64,000 bases of DNA from Mucilaginibacter saanensis. Its GTDB lineage: Bacteria > Bacteroidota > Bacteroidia > Sphingobacteriales > Sphingobacteriaceae. Shown piece by piece: positions 27,259-36,472 of the stretch. Each line of letters opens with the position of its first letter. The first letter of the stretch is position 1. The notes under the pieces were generated by a model. That model was not told the origin of the DNA. It was given only the letters and a program-made list of their open reading frames with translations, and ran no database searches. The position numbers and the translations under genes are program-made. The DNA is taken from NCBI RefSeq assembly GCF_014200575.1, contig NZ_JACHBZ010000003.1, positions 186,001 to 250,000 on the forward strand. Reading direction: 5' to 3'.

Positions 27259-27290
27259 AAAAAATCCCTGCCCAATATACTTGAGCAGGG
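27259..27290 (-). terminator. Rho-independent terminator after the DoxX-like gene
   Basis: On the minus strand CCCTGCTC pairs with GGGCAGGG (27266-27290) and is followed by ATTTTTTG. It ends the minus-strand redox gene set. Apart from this and the SusD terminator, the 300-bp convergent gap shows no gene. Confidence 0.8.
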
Positions 27291-27316
27291 GTAGCGGTTA
27301 TCTAAAATGTTTTTAT

Positions 27317-28621
27317 TTATTTCCCTGTTGACAATAAATAATGTTTGTCCGTTTTATTCAAAACCACAAAAACGGAGTCTTTGTATTCATTCACACCTGA
27401 TAATATTAAACCAGACGAGTTAGTTTTTGTATAGTGGAGTATTAATTTACTTGCGGTATCGGCTCTGTTGTTTAAGTAAAATACCTTTTTTGCTGTATCT
27501 ATATGATAACCATAATAAACCCGACCAATGGTACCGTAAAACTCCGTGGTTCTTACTTTATTGGTATTGTAAACAGTTTGTTTTCTGTTAACCTTAATAC
27601 TTATAGAATTGAATTTTTCAAATATTACATTTTGCCAGCGATTGGTATCGGCAAGTGAATATGGTACCGGCTTATTGTTTAATTTAAATTCGGCCACATT
27701 ATAAAAACCTGCCAGGCTTTGAACCCCTGTATCTAACGGAAGCTTAAAAGTTTTACCAGCCGCATATAATTGTCCATATTCATACCCTCTGTAAATCAGA
27801 AACAAAAAAATGAATGCTACCTTAACTGTCAAACCAGTATTGCGTTTCCAATTAGCAGTAAAAACAAATGGCTGTACATAGGTTAATGCACCATTTTTAT
27901 GCAGAATCAGAATTTGCCAAAATTTAGGCGCATCCCGCACCAATAAAACTACTGACAATACGAGAATATGCATACTCGCTAACTCCACTCCTGCATTATA
28001 GCCAATATTTACAAACCAAATAGGCAGCAAAATGGCTATCATCATAATAGCGCCGAGTGTAGTAGTGCGCCTGAAAAGCAATAGTATAGTTGCCGTTAAC
28101 TCAAATATGCCTGCAAAAACTTCAAAAAATGGAGCAACACCCGTAGTTAGCCAGTATAATTTTCCAGGTGTAAAATCCCCAAGATTGGTATTTAACTGGC
28201 TGATAGTTGGGAATGGCATTTGCACCGGGAAAAATTTAGCTATGGCAAACCATGACATCCTCAGTACTATCTGATATCGTATAACAGTATAAAACCAGTT
28301 ATAAATATTGTCGAAATTAGATCGGCGCTTGTCAAAAAGCTCCCATACTACGGCAGCTAAAAAAGTTATGCCTAAAGTAATAAACCAACCTGCGTAATTA
28401 TGTCCCTCCTTACTTTCAAAAAACCATGGACTGTTTTGACTGATTACATCAAGCCAGCGCCATGGATAATCGGTAACAGAAAACCCAGCGTTAAAGTCCT
28501 GCTTATAAAATTCTGGATTAAACGGAATAAACGTGATAACTGCAAAAATCAGGAAAGCTCTTACTGATACTTTTTCATAAGTTTTCCAAACTGTAGTGTT
28601 TGAATATGTTAGTGTACTCAT
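27317..28621 (-). CDS. DoxX-like polytopic membrane protein
   Basis: A 434-residue protein. The first about 285 residues contain about six or seven hydrophobic segments, with a DoxX-like block GVAPFFEVFAGIFELTATILLLF and TLGAIMMIAILLPIWFVNIGYN. The last 150 residues (from LPLDTGVQSLAGFYNVAEF) are a soluble beta-rich tail, unusual for the short DoxX proteins. DoxX relatives include thiosulfate:quinone oxidoreductase subunits and proteins linked to redox stress and to SOD, as in the mycobacterial DoxX-SseA-SodA complex. Here the superoxide dismutase gene ends one base before this gene begins, so the two are certainly transcribed together. A membrane partner of the exported SOD is a fair hypothesis. 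Confidence 0.7.
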   Translation of the reverse strand: MSTLTYSNTTVWKTYEKVSVRAFLIFAVITFIPFNPEFYKQDFNAGFSVTDYPWRWLDVISQNSPWFFESKEGHNYAGWFITLGITFLAAVVWELFDKRRSNFDNIYNWFYTVIRYQIVLRMSWFAIAKFFPVQMPFPTISQLNTNLGDFTPGKLYWLTTGVAPFFEVFAGIFELTATILLLFRRTTTLGAIMMIAILLPIWFVNIGYNAGVELASMHILVLSVVLLVRDAPKFWQILILHKNGALTYVQPFVFTANWKRNTGLTVKVAFIFLFLIYRGYEYGQLYAAGKTFKLPLDTGVQSLAGFYNVAEFKLNNKPVPYSLADTNRWQNVIFEKFNSISIKVNRKQTVYNTNKVRTTEFYGTIGRVYYGYHIDTAKKVFYLNNRADTASKLILHYTKTNSSGLILSGVNEYKDSVFVVLNKTDKHYLLSTGK

Positions 28622-28622
28622 G

Positions 28623-29366
28623 TTATCCTAATCGTTTATTTACCTTGTCCCAGTTTACTACATTCCACCAACCGGCTATATACTCATTACGCTTGTTTTG
28701 GTATTTTAAGTAATAAGCATGTTCCCAAACATCAAGTGCCAAGAGTGGTGTCCCCTTTACCTGCGCATTATCAAACAAAGGATTATCCTGGTTACCAGTA
28801 GATGTAACCTTTAAAATTCCGTTATCATTCACTAACCAGGCCCAGCCAGAGCCAAAACGGGTAAGTGCTGCCTGGGTAAATAATTCCTTAAACTTATCTA
28901 CTGTACCAAATGCAGCTACAACGGCATCCTTGATTTTACCATCAGGACCGGCTGACGTACCGGGCTTCAGACTCTCCCAAAAGAAATTATGATTCCATGC
29001 ACCACCTCCATTATTACGCGCTTTGGCCGAAAGCTTGGAGGCGTTGTCAAAAAACTCTTTCTCCGAAGCAAAGTTTAATTTATCTGTTAAAATGGCTTCA
29101 TTTACATTTTTGATATAGGCAGTATGGTGCTTTGTATAATGGATCTCCATAGTTAAGGCATCAATGTTTGGCTCCAGCGCCGCATATTCAAATCCTAACG
29201 GAACCTGTGTAAACTTCAATGGCGTGTCGTTATTTCCTAATTGCTGATGTTTAACACTTATTACGGAGGCCGATGCACTCTTTAAAATGGCCGGGCCAGC
29301 TACTGTAACTGCTAATGTTGCTTTTAAAGTATTTTCTATAAATTTTCTGCGATTATTTGTTTTCAT
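28623..29366 (-). CDS. Fe/Mn superoxide dismutase with twin-arginine signal
   Basis: About 247 residues with start at MKTNNRRKF, nine codons into the longest frame. Residues 1-32 read as a Tat leader (NNRRKFIENTLKATLAVTVAG then SASA), so the folded enzyme is exported. The mature domain has the four metal ligands by motif: His in LTMEIHYTKHH, His in GGAWNHNFFWESL, and Asp plus His in ALDVWEHAYYL. Fe versus Mn preference cannot be decided by eye. Most bacterial Fe/Mn SODs are cytosolic, so the Tat form implies superoxide handling in the periplasm. It is coupled to the DoxX-like gene and is downstream of a di-heme peroxidase, forming a periplasmic oxidant-defence set. Confidence 0.92.
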   Translation of the reverse strand: MKTNNRRKFIENTLKATLAVTVAGPAILKSASASVISVKHQQLGNNDTPLKFTQVPLGFEYAALEPNIDALTMEIHYTKHHTAYIKNVNEAILTDKLNFASEKEFFDNASKLSAKARNNGGGAWNHNFFWESLKPGTSAGPDGKIKDAVVAAFGTVDKFKELFTQAALTRFGSGWAWLVNDNGILKVTSTGNQDNPLFDNAQVKGTPLLALDVWEHAYYLKYQNKRNEYIAGWWNVVNWDKVNKRLG

Positions 29367-29402
29367 ATCCTTGTTTTGTTTAAGTAGTATCATTTATAAA
29401 GA

Positions 29403-29438
29403 ACAAAGCGGCCCGGAACGGAACCGGGCACGCTTTGT
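29403..29438 (-). terminator. GC-rich hairpin between DUF4397 gene and SOD
   Basis: ACAAAGCGGCCCGG (29403-29416) pairs with CCGGGCACGCTTTGT (29424-29438) with a single bulge. On the minus strand it is followed by TTCTTTAT. It may be a partial terminator or processing site that sets SOD/DoxX apart from the genes upstream. Confidence 0.55.
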
Positions 29439-29478
29439 AGGCACACGCTATTAAATCACTTATATCCTGTGCTGTTTT

Positions 29479-30291
29479 TTAATTATGTGTGAGTATGGTT
29501 GCACCAACGTTGGTACTTCCGGGTATATCGTTAATATAAATTGTATAAATTTTACCCGCCTGCAGGCTAACACTACTAAGCTGGTTATTTGAAATGCTCA
29601 CCGGAGCATGATTACTGTTTTGAGTAACCTGAAAGTTAACTGTACCGGCATCAACAGTAACAAATGGCCCAATTGACCAAGTGTTAAAACCTGTTCCTGA
29701 TAAAATGGAACCACCTGCCCGCCCATAAGCGGTATTGGTGAATAAGGTCGTTTGCCCTGATATACCGAAGTCAACATTTGGGTTTCCGGGAGCAAGGTGT
29801 ACAAATCTTATTTTTGCTTTGCCTGCGGCAGGTGCTGTCAGGTCATCATAAAAAAGAATAAGTGAATCAGCAGTGGCCTTTGTATTTTTAACTGCAAACA
29901 CGGTATGATAATAATTAGCTATAGGGCCATTGGGGCCACCGCTGCTTGTAAAAGTGGCACTGTTGCCGAATTCACGCGATGCTTTATACGATGTATTGGT
30001 ACCCTCGGTAAAGTTAATCTGCACATCACCAAACTGGGCATCAAGATAATCTGATTTACCATTTATAGGGACAGCCGTTTTTGTTACCTGGGTAGTATAA
30101 GTCCAAAACTGGATGCCGACATTAACTGGCCGGGCATTTACAAAACTAATATGTGCCGCAAGTGCGGGCCTGTCCGCTGCATTGATATTCAGATAATCTG
30201 TTTTTTTGCAGGACGCCGTAAGCAACAATAAGCCACCTGCTATTAACAATTTCCCTTGCGACCATGATGCGCGACCCCTGTTTTTCATCAT
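29479..30291 (-). CDS. DUF4397-domain lipoprotein
   Basis: About 270 residues; start taken at MMKNRGRASW to give a normal length lipoprotein signal ending LLTASC, though an ATG at 30324 is also open. The domain (from AHISFVNARPVNVGIQFW through KIRFVHLAPGNPNVDFGI to KIYTIYINDIPG) is the DUF4397 pattern of repeated beta segments found in surface lipoproteins of Bacteroidota. Function is unknown for the family. It starts only 50 bp downstream of the TonB receptor, so it is probably a surface accessory to it, in the place where a SusD-like or binding lipoprotein normally sits. Confidence 0.8.
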   Translation of the reverse strand: MMKNRGRASWSQGKLLIAGGLLLLTASCKKTDYLNINAADRPALAAHISFVNARPVNVGIQFWTYTTQVTKTAVPINGKSDYLDAQFGDVQINFTEGTNTSYKASREFGNSATFTSSGGPNGPIANYYHTVFAVKNTKATADSLILFYDDLTAPAAGKAKIRFVHLAPGNPNVDFGISGQTTLFTNTAYGRAGGSILSGTGFNTWSIGPFVTVDAGTVNFQVTQNSNHAPVSISNNQLSSVSLQAGKIYTIYINDIPGSTNVGATILTHN

Positions 30292-30342
30292 CTGTTTATT
30301 TTTTGATCTATATATATTGTTCATGATATGTGTAGTAAATGA

Positions 30343-33105
30343 TTAAAGATGAGCTGATAACCTAACGAACGGCTGTATACCGGCACTGCCGTTTTGTATA
30401 CCAACAACCGTAGGATTGCGTAGGCCAGCAATTGTTGGATTTGAATAGTCGCCCAGCACATTAAATACGTTGTTTACGCCAACCGTACCCTGTAATTTAG
30501 CAGTGAATTTATAGCCAACCGATAGGTCTGTTACCCATATAGGTTTAAGCGTTTGATAAAAATAAACGGGGTTAAGCGGATCTGCGGCGCTTAGCAATGT
30601 AGCTGTGGTAACTTTACCAAAATACACGGTTCTGGCCAAAAATGTAAACTTGTCAACACTGTAAATGCCTTGTAGGTTTATTTTTTGAGCAGGAATATTG
30701 GTAGTTACCCTTGCACGCTCACCCGGACTTAAAATAACGTTTTTGTAGGCCTCCAATCCCTTAGGAGTATTTACCTGGGTTACCTCATTTTTAGCAAAAT
30801 TACCGCCGAACAGGAATTTGATATCACCTTTATTAAGCAATACGTTATAACTGCCCGTAAACTCTACTCCTTTTGTACGGGTACTAAATTCATTATAGAA
30901 AAAGTTAGCCTGTGCAGCGCCTGTTTGCTGAAACAGGTTTTTCACATCCTGCGGCAAATTTGCATCCGTTGCCGAAAAATTACCGGTATTGCCAACCCGG
31001 TTATCAATATTAATGAGGTAGGCATCAACAGTCAACTCCACATTACTGCCGGGAGCAGATGTAATTCCAAGTGTATATCCCTTTGATCGCTCGGGTGATA
31101 GTTTTGGAATCCCTAAAGCCCTTGCGGCAGCGCTTTGATTAGAGGCCGTTAAAATATCCACCCCTCTGCCCTGCTGAAATGTTGTTGAGATAGAAGTATA
31201 GTAGGACTGTGCCAGGTCAGGAGCCCTGAACCCGGTATTAGCCGATCCGCGGAGGCTTAGCCATTTGGCAAAAGAATATCTTGTTGCTGCCTTCCAGGTA
31301 AACACATTACCAAAATCAGAAAAATACTCGGCCCTGCCCGCACCTGATATTAACCAATCTTTGGTTATGTTAAGCTCCACATCAGCATACCCAGCGGTTA
31401 CCGATCTGCTTACATTCACCGCGTTTTCAGGCCTGAAACCCAAGTGAATCTGCGAACCTGCAGATAAACCATTCAGCGACGTAACGCCTGCCGATGACAG
31501 ATATGGTATTCCTGCTACAGTTGTATCAATATCAACAATATTACGTTGATCTGCCTTGGAATACGAGGCTTCTTCGCCAGCTATGATCTGGAAACCCTCA
31601 ACCCTATGCTGTGCTCCAAAGGCAATGTTTAATCCTTTTAGTATTTTATCAAAATAGCGGTTAAAATCCAACGCGGTAGTATTTTGACTGGCGTTATAGC
31701 TACCTGCGTCAAAGCTTGTAGGGCTCTTTAAACCCAAACTGGCATTCAGCGAGTTATCAACCCGGTTACCAAATACGTTTTTACCGTAAACATTGGAGAA
31801 ATCCACATTCCAATCACCTACCTTGCCTTTAATACCTACCGCTATTGACTCGTCTACAATATTGTTTTCCATGGCCGGCAAAAAGCCATCCGGGTAAATA
31901 AAGTTGTTGTTTCTTGAGGTCCACCCCGGCAAACGATAAGTTGCGGTAAATTGCGAATTACGGCTGCTGATACCACCAAAGGCATACAGCTCCGCGGAGT
32001 TTTTTAAAGGAAGACCTGCGTTGAAAAACAACAACGCATCCTGCCCTGCGTTTGAACCGCTGGCACGCTGGTCAAAAAAATGACGATCAATGCCGCGGCT
32101 TTTTAATATAGCATCATCAATGGCTTTGGTATAAACGGCGTCGTAACCACGGGTATTAGCACCGCCGCCATATATAGGGCCATTGTAAAGCCCCGCATCA
32201 TCATTACCCGGCTGCAGTGAAATAGCTTGGGTAGCATACTCAGCAGTAGCATTAATATAACCGCCATTGCCTAAACCTACACCGTAGTTAACGTTGGTAC
32301 GCGTTACCGCCCCATCGCCACGACGGCGCGTGCTCCCGGTACTCGAAACAGAAAGATCATCTGTTTTTTTCTTTAAAACGATATTAATAACACCGGCTAT
32401 GGCATCAGATCCGTACTGTGCCGCGGCTCCGTCGCGTAATATCTCAATACGGTCAATAGAACCTGTAGGTATCGAATTAAGGTCATATCCGGTTGAACCA
32501 TTACCCAAACCACCATAATTTACGTTGGCGCTTTTATGTCTTCTTTTTCCGTTAACCAAAACCAAAACCTGATCGGGGCCAAGGCCGCGAAGCTGCGCTA
32601 AACTTAAGGCCGAACCAGCATCCCCGGCATTGCTACCGTTAACGGAGTGAAATGATGGCGATATGTATTGCAATATCTGCGTTACACTTACCTGTGGGGC
32701 CGATTCCAATAGCGGTTTAATGTCAATAACATCAACCGGAACAGGCGAATTGAGCTTTGTCCGGTTGGCATTGCGCGAACCTACGATTTGAACCTCATTA
32801 AGCGCGTTACCTGACGGTTTAAGGCTGATATTAAATTCCTTGTGGCCATCAATTTCTACTTCCTGGCTCTCAAAGCCTACAAACGAAAATATAAGATATT
32901 TGCCATTCCTGATAACAATTTCAAAAGAACCATCGGCCCTGGTAACAGCTCCCTGGTTTAGGCCTTTTACCGTAACAGACACTCCCGGCAGGGGTGCCTT
33001 ATCATCTGCAGAAGTAACCACACCGGTTACCGTTCGTTTTTGTGCAAATACATTTTGCCCGTAATAAAGGCTGAAAAATATAAGCAAGAGTACAATTTTC
33101 TTCAT
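30343..33105 (-). CDS. TonB-dependent receptor
   Basis: A 920-residue outer-membrane receptor: signal peptide to NVFAQ, carboxypeptidase-like domain at about 25-105 (VTGVVTSADDKAPLPGVSVTV), plug with VPVDVIDIKPLLESAPQVSVTQILQYISPSFHS and RDGAAAQYGSDAIAGVINIVL, then the barrel ending VRLSAHL. It lacks the SusC-specific long insertions and is not paired with a SusD, so it is of the siderophore/cofactor-type receptor shape. Its cargo is unknown; it is surrounded by periplasmic redox genes and lies downstream of the Cys-rich leader and the sulfur-locus promoter element. A hairpin-forming palindrome lies just upstream of its start. Confidence 0.9.
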   Translation of the reverse strand: MKKIVLLLIFFSLYYGQNVFAQKRTVTGVVTSADDKAPLPGVSVTVKGLNQGAVTRADGSFEIVIRNGKYLIFSFVGFESQEVEIDGHKEFNISLKPSGNALNEVQIVGSRNANRTKLNSPVPVDVIDIKPLLESAPQVSVTQILQYISPSFHSVNGSNAGDAGSALSLAQLRGLGPDQVLVLVNGKRRHKSANVNYGGLGNGSTGYDLNSIPTGSIDRIEILRDGAAAQYGSDAIAGVINIVLKKKTDDLSVSSTGSTRRRGDGAVTRTNVNYGVGLGNGGYINATAEYATQAISLQPGNDDAGLYNGPIYGGGANTRGYDAVYTKAIDDAILKSRGIDRHFFDQRASGSNAGQDALLFFNAGLPLKNSAELYAFGGISSRNSQFTATYRLPGWTSRNNNFIYPDGFLPAMENNIVDESIAVGIKGKVGDWNVDFSNVYGKNVFGNRVDNSLNASLGLKSPTSFDAGSYNASQNTTALDFNRYFDKILKGLNIAFGAQHRVEGFQIIAGEEASYSKADQRNIVDIDTTVAGIPYLSSAGVTSLNGLSAGSQIHLGFRPENAVNVSRSVTAGYADVELNITKDWLISGAGRAEYFSDFGNVFTWKAATRYSFAKWLSLRGSANTGFRAPDLAQSYYTSISTTFQQGRGVDILTASNQSAAARALGIPKLSPERSKGYTLGITSAPGSNVELTVDAYLINIDNRVGNTGNFSATDANLPQDVKNLFQQTGAAQANFFYNEFSTRTKGVEFTGSYNVLLNKGDIKFLFGGNFAKNEVTQVNTPKGLEAYKNVILSPGERARVTTNIPAQKINLQGIYSVDKFTFLARTVYFGKVTTATLLSAADPLNPVYFYQTLKPIWVTDLSVGYKFTAKLQGTVGVNNVFNVLGDYSNPTIAGLRNPTVVGIQNGSAGIQPFVRLSAHL

Positions 33106-33139
33106 TTTTACATTAGTTTGCAGGCAAAGCAGTGGCTAT

Positions 33140-33161
33140 GCAGGCTAAAATTTTAGTCTGC
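33140..33161. promoter_or_regulatory. 22-bp palindrome 34 bp upstream of the TonB receptor start
   Basis: GCAGGCTAAAA followed by TTTTAGTCTGC is a palindrome with a single G-T wobble. As DNA it could be an operator; as RNA it would form a hairpin in the peroxidase-receptor gap. I cannot decide between these. Confidence 0.4.
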
Positions 33162-33211
33162 CAAACCACAGTGTACCTGATCAATTATTTAAATTAATAG
33201 GGGTTGATTGA

Positions 33212-34174
33212 TTATTTGACTGGAGATTTTTGACTGAAGCGGTCGTCTGTAAGGGCTTTTAAAAACTCAACCATATCATCAATTTCGCCGCTGTTCAGGT
33301 TCAAAGGCTTATCCAAGGACAGATCCCGGTTAATCCCATCCTTTACTATGGCCGACGGATTGTTGTAGTATTCCACTACGCTTCGCAGGGTTTTAAATTT
33401 ACCATTGTGCATATACGGGGCTGTAACAGCCACATTACGCAGGCTTGGTATTTTAAATTCCCCTTCTTCGGTTTTATTCTTAGTGATCTCTGATCGGCCC
33501 GCGTCATTAAGGTCTTTACCATTATATAAACCAATACTCTTAAACCGGTCGGCAGTAAAGTCTTCTCCCGAATGGCAGTTATTGCAATTGGCCTTACCTA
33601 TAAATAATAAACGACCTCGTACGGCTGCCTCGGTCAGGGCTTTATCATCGCCATTAATATACCTGTCATACGGGCTATTGGCAGTTTCCAGTGTACGTTC
33701 AAAGGATGCTATGGCCTTTAACAAATTATCTTTGGAGGGTGCTGATTTAAATATTTTTTGGAATGCATCTGCGTAGTATTTGTTTTCATTAAGTCGTTTT
33801 ACGGCTTCATCTAAAGGCAGCCCCATTTCAGTTGGCGATGTAATAGGCCCCATGGCTTGCTCTTCTAATGACGAAGCGCGCCCATCCCAAAAAAAGTGCG
33901 GACGTCCGGATAAATTTGTTAAACCGGGTGAGTTTCTGGCCGTAAGGTTTCCTTTTATGCCTAAGCTAAAGGTAGCAGTATCTGCAAAGGCAAATTCAGG
34001 CTTATGGCATGAGGAGCAACTAATGGTTTTATCCAATGAAAGTATGGGGTCAAAAAATAGTTTCTCACCCAACTGTTCTTTATTTTGAACATCATCCTTC
34101 CCGCTCATAAAGCCTGTAAGGATTACTATTAAACTAAACACGGTTACAACCAATAGTATACTTTTCTTTTTCAT
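33212..34174 (-). CDS. Di-heme cytochrome c peroxidase (CCP/MauG family)
   Basis: About 320 residues with start at MKKKSILLVV; a longer frame to 34276 adds 34 residues without signal-like character. After the signal anchor come two CxxCH heme sites: CSSCHKPEF and CNNCHSGEDF, with the intervening HFFWDGRASSLEEQAMGPI block and the C-terminal APYMHNGKFKTLRSVVEYYNNP, all standard for bacterial di-heme peroxidases. It reduces hydrogen peroxide in the periplasm, or, as in MauG relatives, oxidises protein side chains. Downstream are a TonB receptor, SOD and DoxX-like gene; upstream is YceI. A hairpin (CCGCCT/AGGCGG, 34306-34322) lies in the gap to YceI. Confidence 0.9.
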   Translation of the reverse strand: MKKKSILLVVTVFSLIVILTGFMSGKDDVQNKEQLGEKLFFDPILSLDKTISCSSCHKPEFAFADTATFSLGIKGNLTARNSPGLTNLSGRPHFFWDGRASSLEEQAMGPITSPTEMGLPLDEAVKRLNENKYYADAFQKIFKSAPSKDNLLKAIASFERTLETANSPYDRYINGDDKALTEAAVRGRLLFIGKANCNNCHSGEDFTADRFKSIGLYNGKDLNDAGRSEITKNKTEEGEFKIPSLRNVAVTAPYMHNGKFKTLRSVVEYYNNPSAIVKDGINRDLSLDKPLNLNSGEIDDMVEFLKALTDDRFSQKSPVK

Positions 34175-34362
34175 AACAATTTGCATCGCTGCATAATGAG
34201 TTGATTTTTTGGAACTTCGCCAGGGTGCATAAACACCCCAGCTATGGTTCCCTAACCACCCATTTTGAATTTTCAAATGCTTTTTTAGTCAAAACAATGG
34301 CCATCCGCCTCAAAAAGGCGGCTCCTTAACTTGATGAATAAATTATTTTTTTAGTTTGTAGC

Positions 34363-35031
34363 TTACTGTGCGTTGGCTACAAGATTTACATTCAGATCAA
34401 AATCATCATAGATAACTTTGTCGCCCAGATTTTCAAAAAAGTTTTTTGATCTGAATTTAATATCATATTTAGTACGATCAACCGTAATTTTAGCAGTAGC
34501 ATTCAATTTTTTACCATCGACAGCTACTGTAGCCGGAAAGCTTACATCATTGGTTATGCCTTTAATAGTTAAACGACCTTTAACATCGTACTGGTTACCG
34601 CTTGTTTTTATTGCAGATGTAATCACGAAATTAGCTTTCGGAAATTTATCTGTACTAAAAAATGTTTCGCTTTTGAGTACGCTTATCAACTTGTCGTTTG
34701 AAGCCTGATCGGTCAAATCTGCATCGGTGATCGTGTTCAAATCAATATCAAAAGTTCCGCTTTTTAAAACGTTGTTATCCGTTGCAAACTGGCCGTTGCT
34801 TATTTTAACATCGCCGTTATGATCACCGGTTGCTTTCTTAGCCGCCCAGGTAAGCTTACTGGTTTGGTTATCAACTTTAAAATTTTGCGCTTTATAATGC
34901 TTTCCAAAAGTTACCCGTTTTACAGTATTATTTTTTACAGGAGTCACTGTTTTGGTTGGAACGATAGCTGCGGTAAATGCTGATAATGAAATAATCGCGG
35001 TTGAGTAAACTGCTATTGTTAATCTGGTCAT
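34363..35031 (-). CDS. YceI-family periplasmic lipid/quinone-binding protein
   Basis: A 222-residue protein with an N-terminal signal peptide (MTRLTIAVYSTAIISLSAF). Residues about 50-220 are a YceI lipocalin-like barrel: YKAQNFKVDNQTSKLTWAAKKATGDHNGDVKI, SGTFDIDLNTITDADLTDQ, ETFFSTDKFPKANFVIT, GRLTIKGITNDVSFPATV. Family members bind polyisoprenoids such as quinones in the periplasm and are often near cytochrome genes. Here it precedes a di-heme peroxidase and follows two thioredoxin-like genes; it might shuttle or shield a quinone for these redox enzymes, which is inference. Confidence 0.87.
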   Translation of the reverse strand: MTRLTIAVYSTAIISLSAFTAAIVPTKTVTPVKNNTVKRVTFGKHYKAQNFKVDNQTSKLTWAAKKATGDHNGDVKISNGQFATDNNVLKSGTFDIDLNTITDADLTDQASNDKLISVLKSETFFSTDKFPKANFVITSAIKTSGNQYDVKGRLTIKGITNDVSFPATVAVDGKKLNATAKITVDRTKYDIKFRSKNFFENLGDKVIYDDFDLNVNLVANAQ

Positions 35032-35115
35032 GGTGGTGTAATTGTTATTTGTGTGATTTAATGGATGATTTAAGTTACCCGGTAAGGCTTTTACCGCTTA
35101 CCGGGATATTATTAT

Positions 35116-36441
35116 TTATTTACCTTTTAATGTATTACTGTTGTCGGTTTGAGTTTCTGCGGCGCTGACCGGTACGGGCTCTGCTATCAGCTGATCTAAA
35201 AGCTTATTGAATTTTTGCTCATAATCTGCGTAGTACTTTCCGGTAACTGTACCAGTGTAACCTGTATAAATTTCGCGTACATCACCTTTCCTGTCAATAA
35301 TTATAGTAGTAGGGAAAGCCACAAACTTGTTTAAGGCTGGTAATTTTTGGGACACCAGTTTCTTGTCGGCCAAACCACCAAATAAGATATCGTACTGAAT
35401 GTTATACTTTTCCTTAAGCTTACCTAAAGTATATTGAGCATATTTCAAGCTATCCTTTTGTTCAAAACCAAGCGCTATGGCCTCAACCCCGCGGTTATGG
35501 TTTTTATTGAACCATGGCGAAAGAAATACGGTTTGATCTGTACAGTTAGGGCACCAGGTACCTACAATTTCTACTATCACTACTTTACCTTTATACTTAT
35601 CATCACTTAATGACACCGGTTTTCCCGCAAGGTCAGGGAATGTAAAATCAAGTTTCTTGTATCCCTCTTTAAGGTAAGTAAGTTTATACGGATCGGGCAG
35701 CTCTGCCTTATCATCCTTAACCGCATCAAACTTGGTATTATCATAAATACCTTGCCCAATTTCGCCGCTTAAGGTGCCGTCGGCATTAATTTTGCCTTTA
35801 TATATTTTAGGACTTGGGCCTGTAAAACCTGATAGTTCAAACTCATCGCCCTGAACGGTACCTTCCAGTTCCCTGCTATCGCCGGTTACCTGCATAATCA
35901 CTCCGGTAAGTTTATTACCGGTTTGTTTTAATATGGCAATCTTATTAGGTACCTGCTCTTTGGAGTATACCTTAAGCTCCCATTTACCAGTTAAATCGGC
36001 AGCAGGGGCAATGTCTTTCCCTGGTTCAACAAAACGATAGTTCTTCCCGTATTCGGCAGTAAATGGCAGCGAATTACCCCTGAAGCCGGGTACCAGGCTG
36101 CGATATTCGCCACTGAGGGTTCCGTCCTCCTCAATTTTAGCAACAAGAGCAGCATCGTAAGTATTCATTTTTATAAACACCGAATCTTTACCTACAAGCT
36201 GTACATGAAAATTATCACGACGAGTTCCGTTAAGCAGGGTAAATACAGCGTGTTGTGCATCTTTACCTTTAAATTCAAAGTTAAAGGGCACTTTGGTTTC
36301 AGCAACGGTAAAAACACCGCGCCATACGCCCTCTTTAATAAATTTTGCAGGAGGCGGTGTCCCGGTCGCCAATGCAGCCCCGCCAAATAACAAGCCTATA
36401 GACAGGCATTTGAATGAAGTAATTAAGTTTAAGGTTTTCAT
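35116..36441 (-). CDS. TlpA-type thioredoxin with large N-terminal domain, second tandem copy
   Basis: A 441-residue exported protein: signal peptide ending ALATG, a beta-rich N-terminal region of about 240 residues (KEGVWRGVFTVAETKVPFNFEFKGKD, NKLTGVIMQVTGDSRELEGTVQGDEF) and a TlpA thioredoxin domain from about 265 (DLAGKPVSLSDDKYKGKVVIVEIVGTWCPNC, then LPALNKFVAFPTTIIIDRKGDVREIYTGYTG). The redox motif is WCPNC. It begins 31 bp after the stop of a near-identical gene, a tandem duplication. The Cys-rich leader and promoter element upstream of the pair should control both. Confidence 0.88.
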   Translation of the reverse strand: MKTLNLITSFKCLSIGLLFGGAALATGTPPPAKFIKEGVWRGVFTVAETKVPFNFEFKGKDAQHAVFTLLNGTRRDNFHVQLVGKDSVFIKMNTYDAALVAKIEEDGTLSGEYRSLVPGFRGNSLPFTAEYGKNYRFVEPGKDIAPAADLTGKWELKVYSKEQVPNKIAILKQTGNKLTGVIMQVTGDSRELEGTVQGDEFELSGFTGPSPKIYKGKINADGTLSGEIGQGIYDNTKFDAVKDDKAELPDPYKLTYLKEGYKKLDFTFPDLAGKPVSLSDDKYKGKVVIVEIVGTWCPNCTDQTVFLSPWFNKNHNRGVEAIALGFEQKDSLKYAQYTLGKLKEKYNIQYDILFGGLADKKLVSQKLPALNKFVAFPTTIIIDRKGDVREIYTGYTGTVTGKYYADYEQKFNKLLDQLIAEPVPVSAAETQTDNSNTLKGK

Positions 36442-36472
36442 TTTTGTAGTTATTAATTTATTCAGTCAAGTA

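Noticed and set aside
34175..34276. Extra 34 residues at the start of the di-heme peroxidase
   Set aside because: They come before a proper signal anchor (MKKKSILLVV) and have no secretion-signal character.
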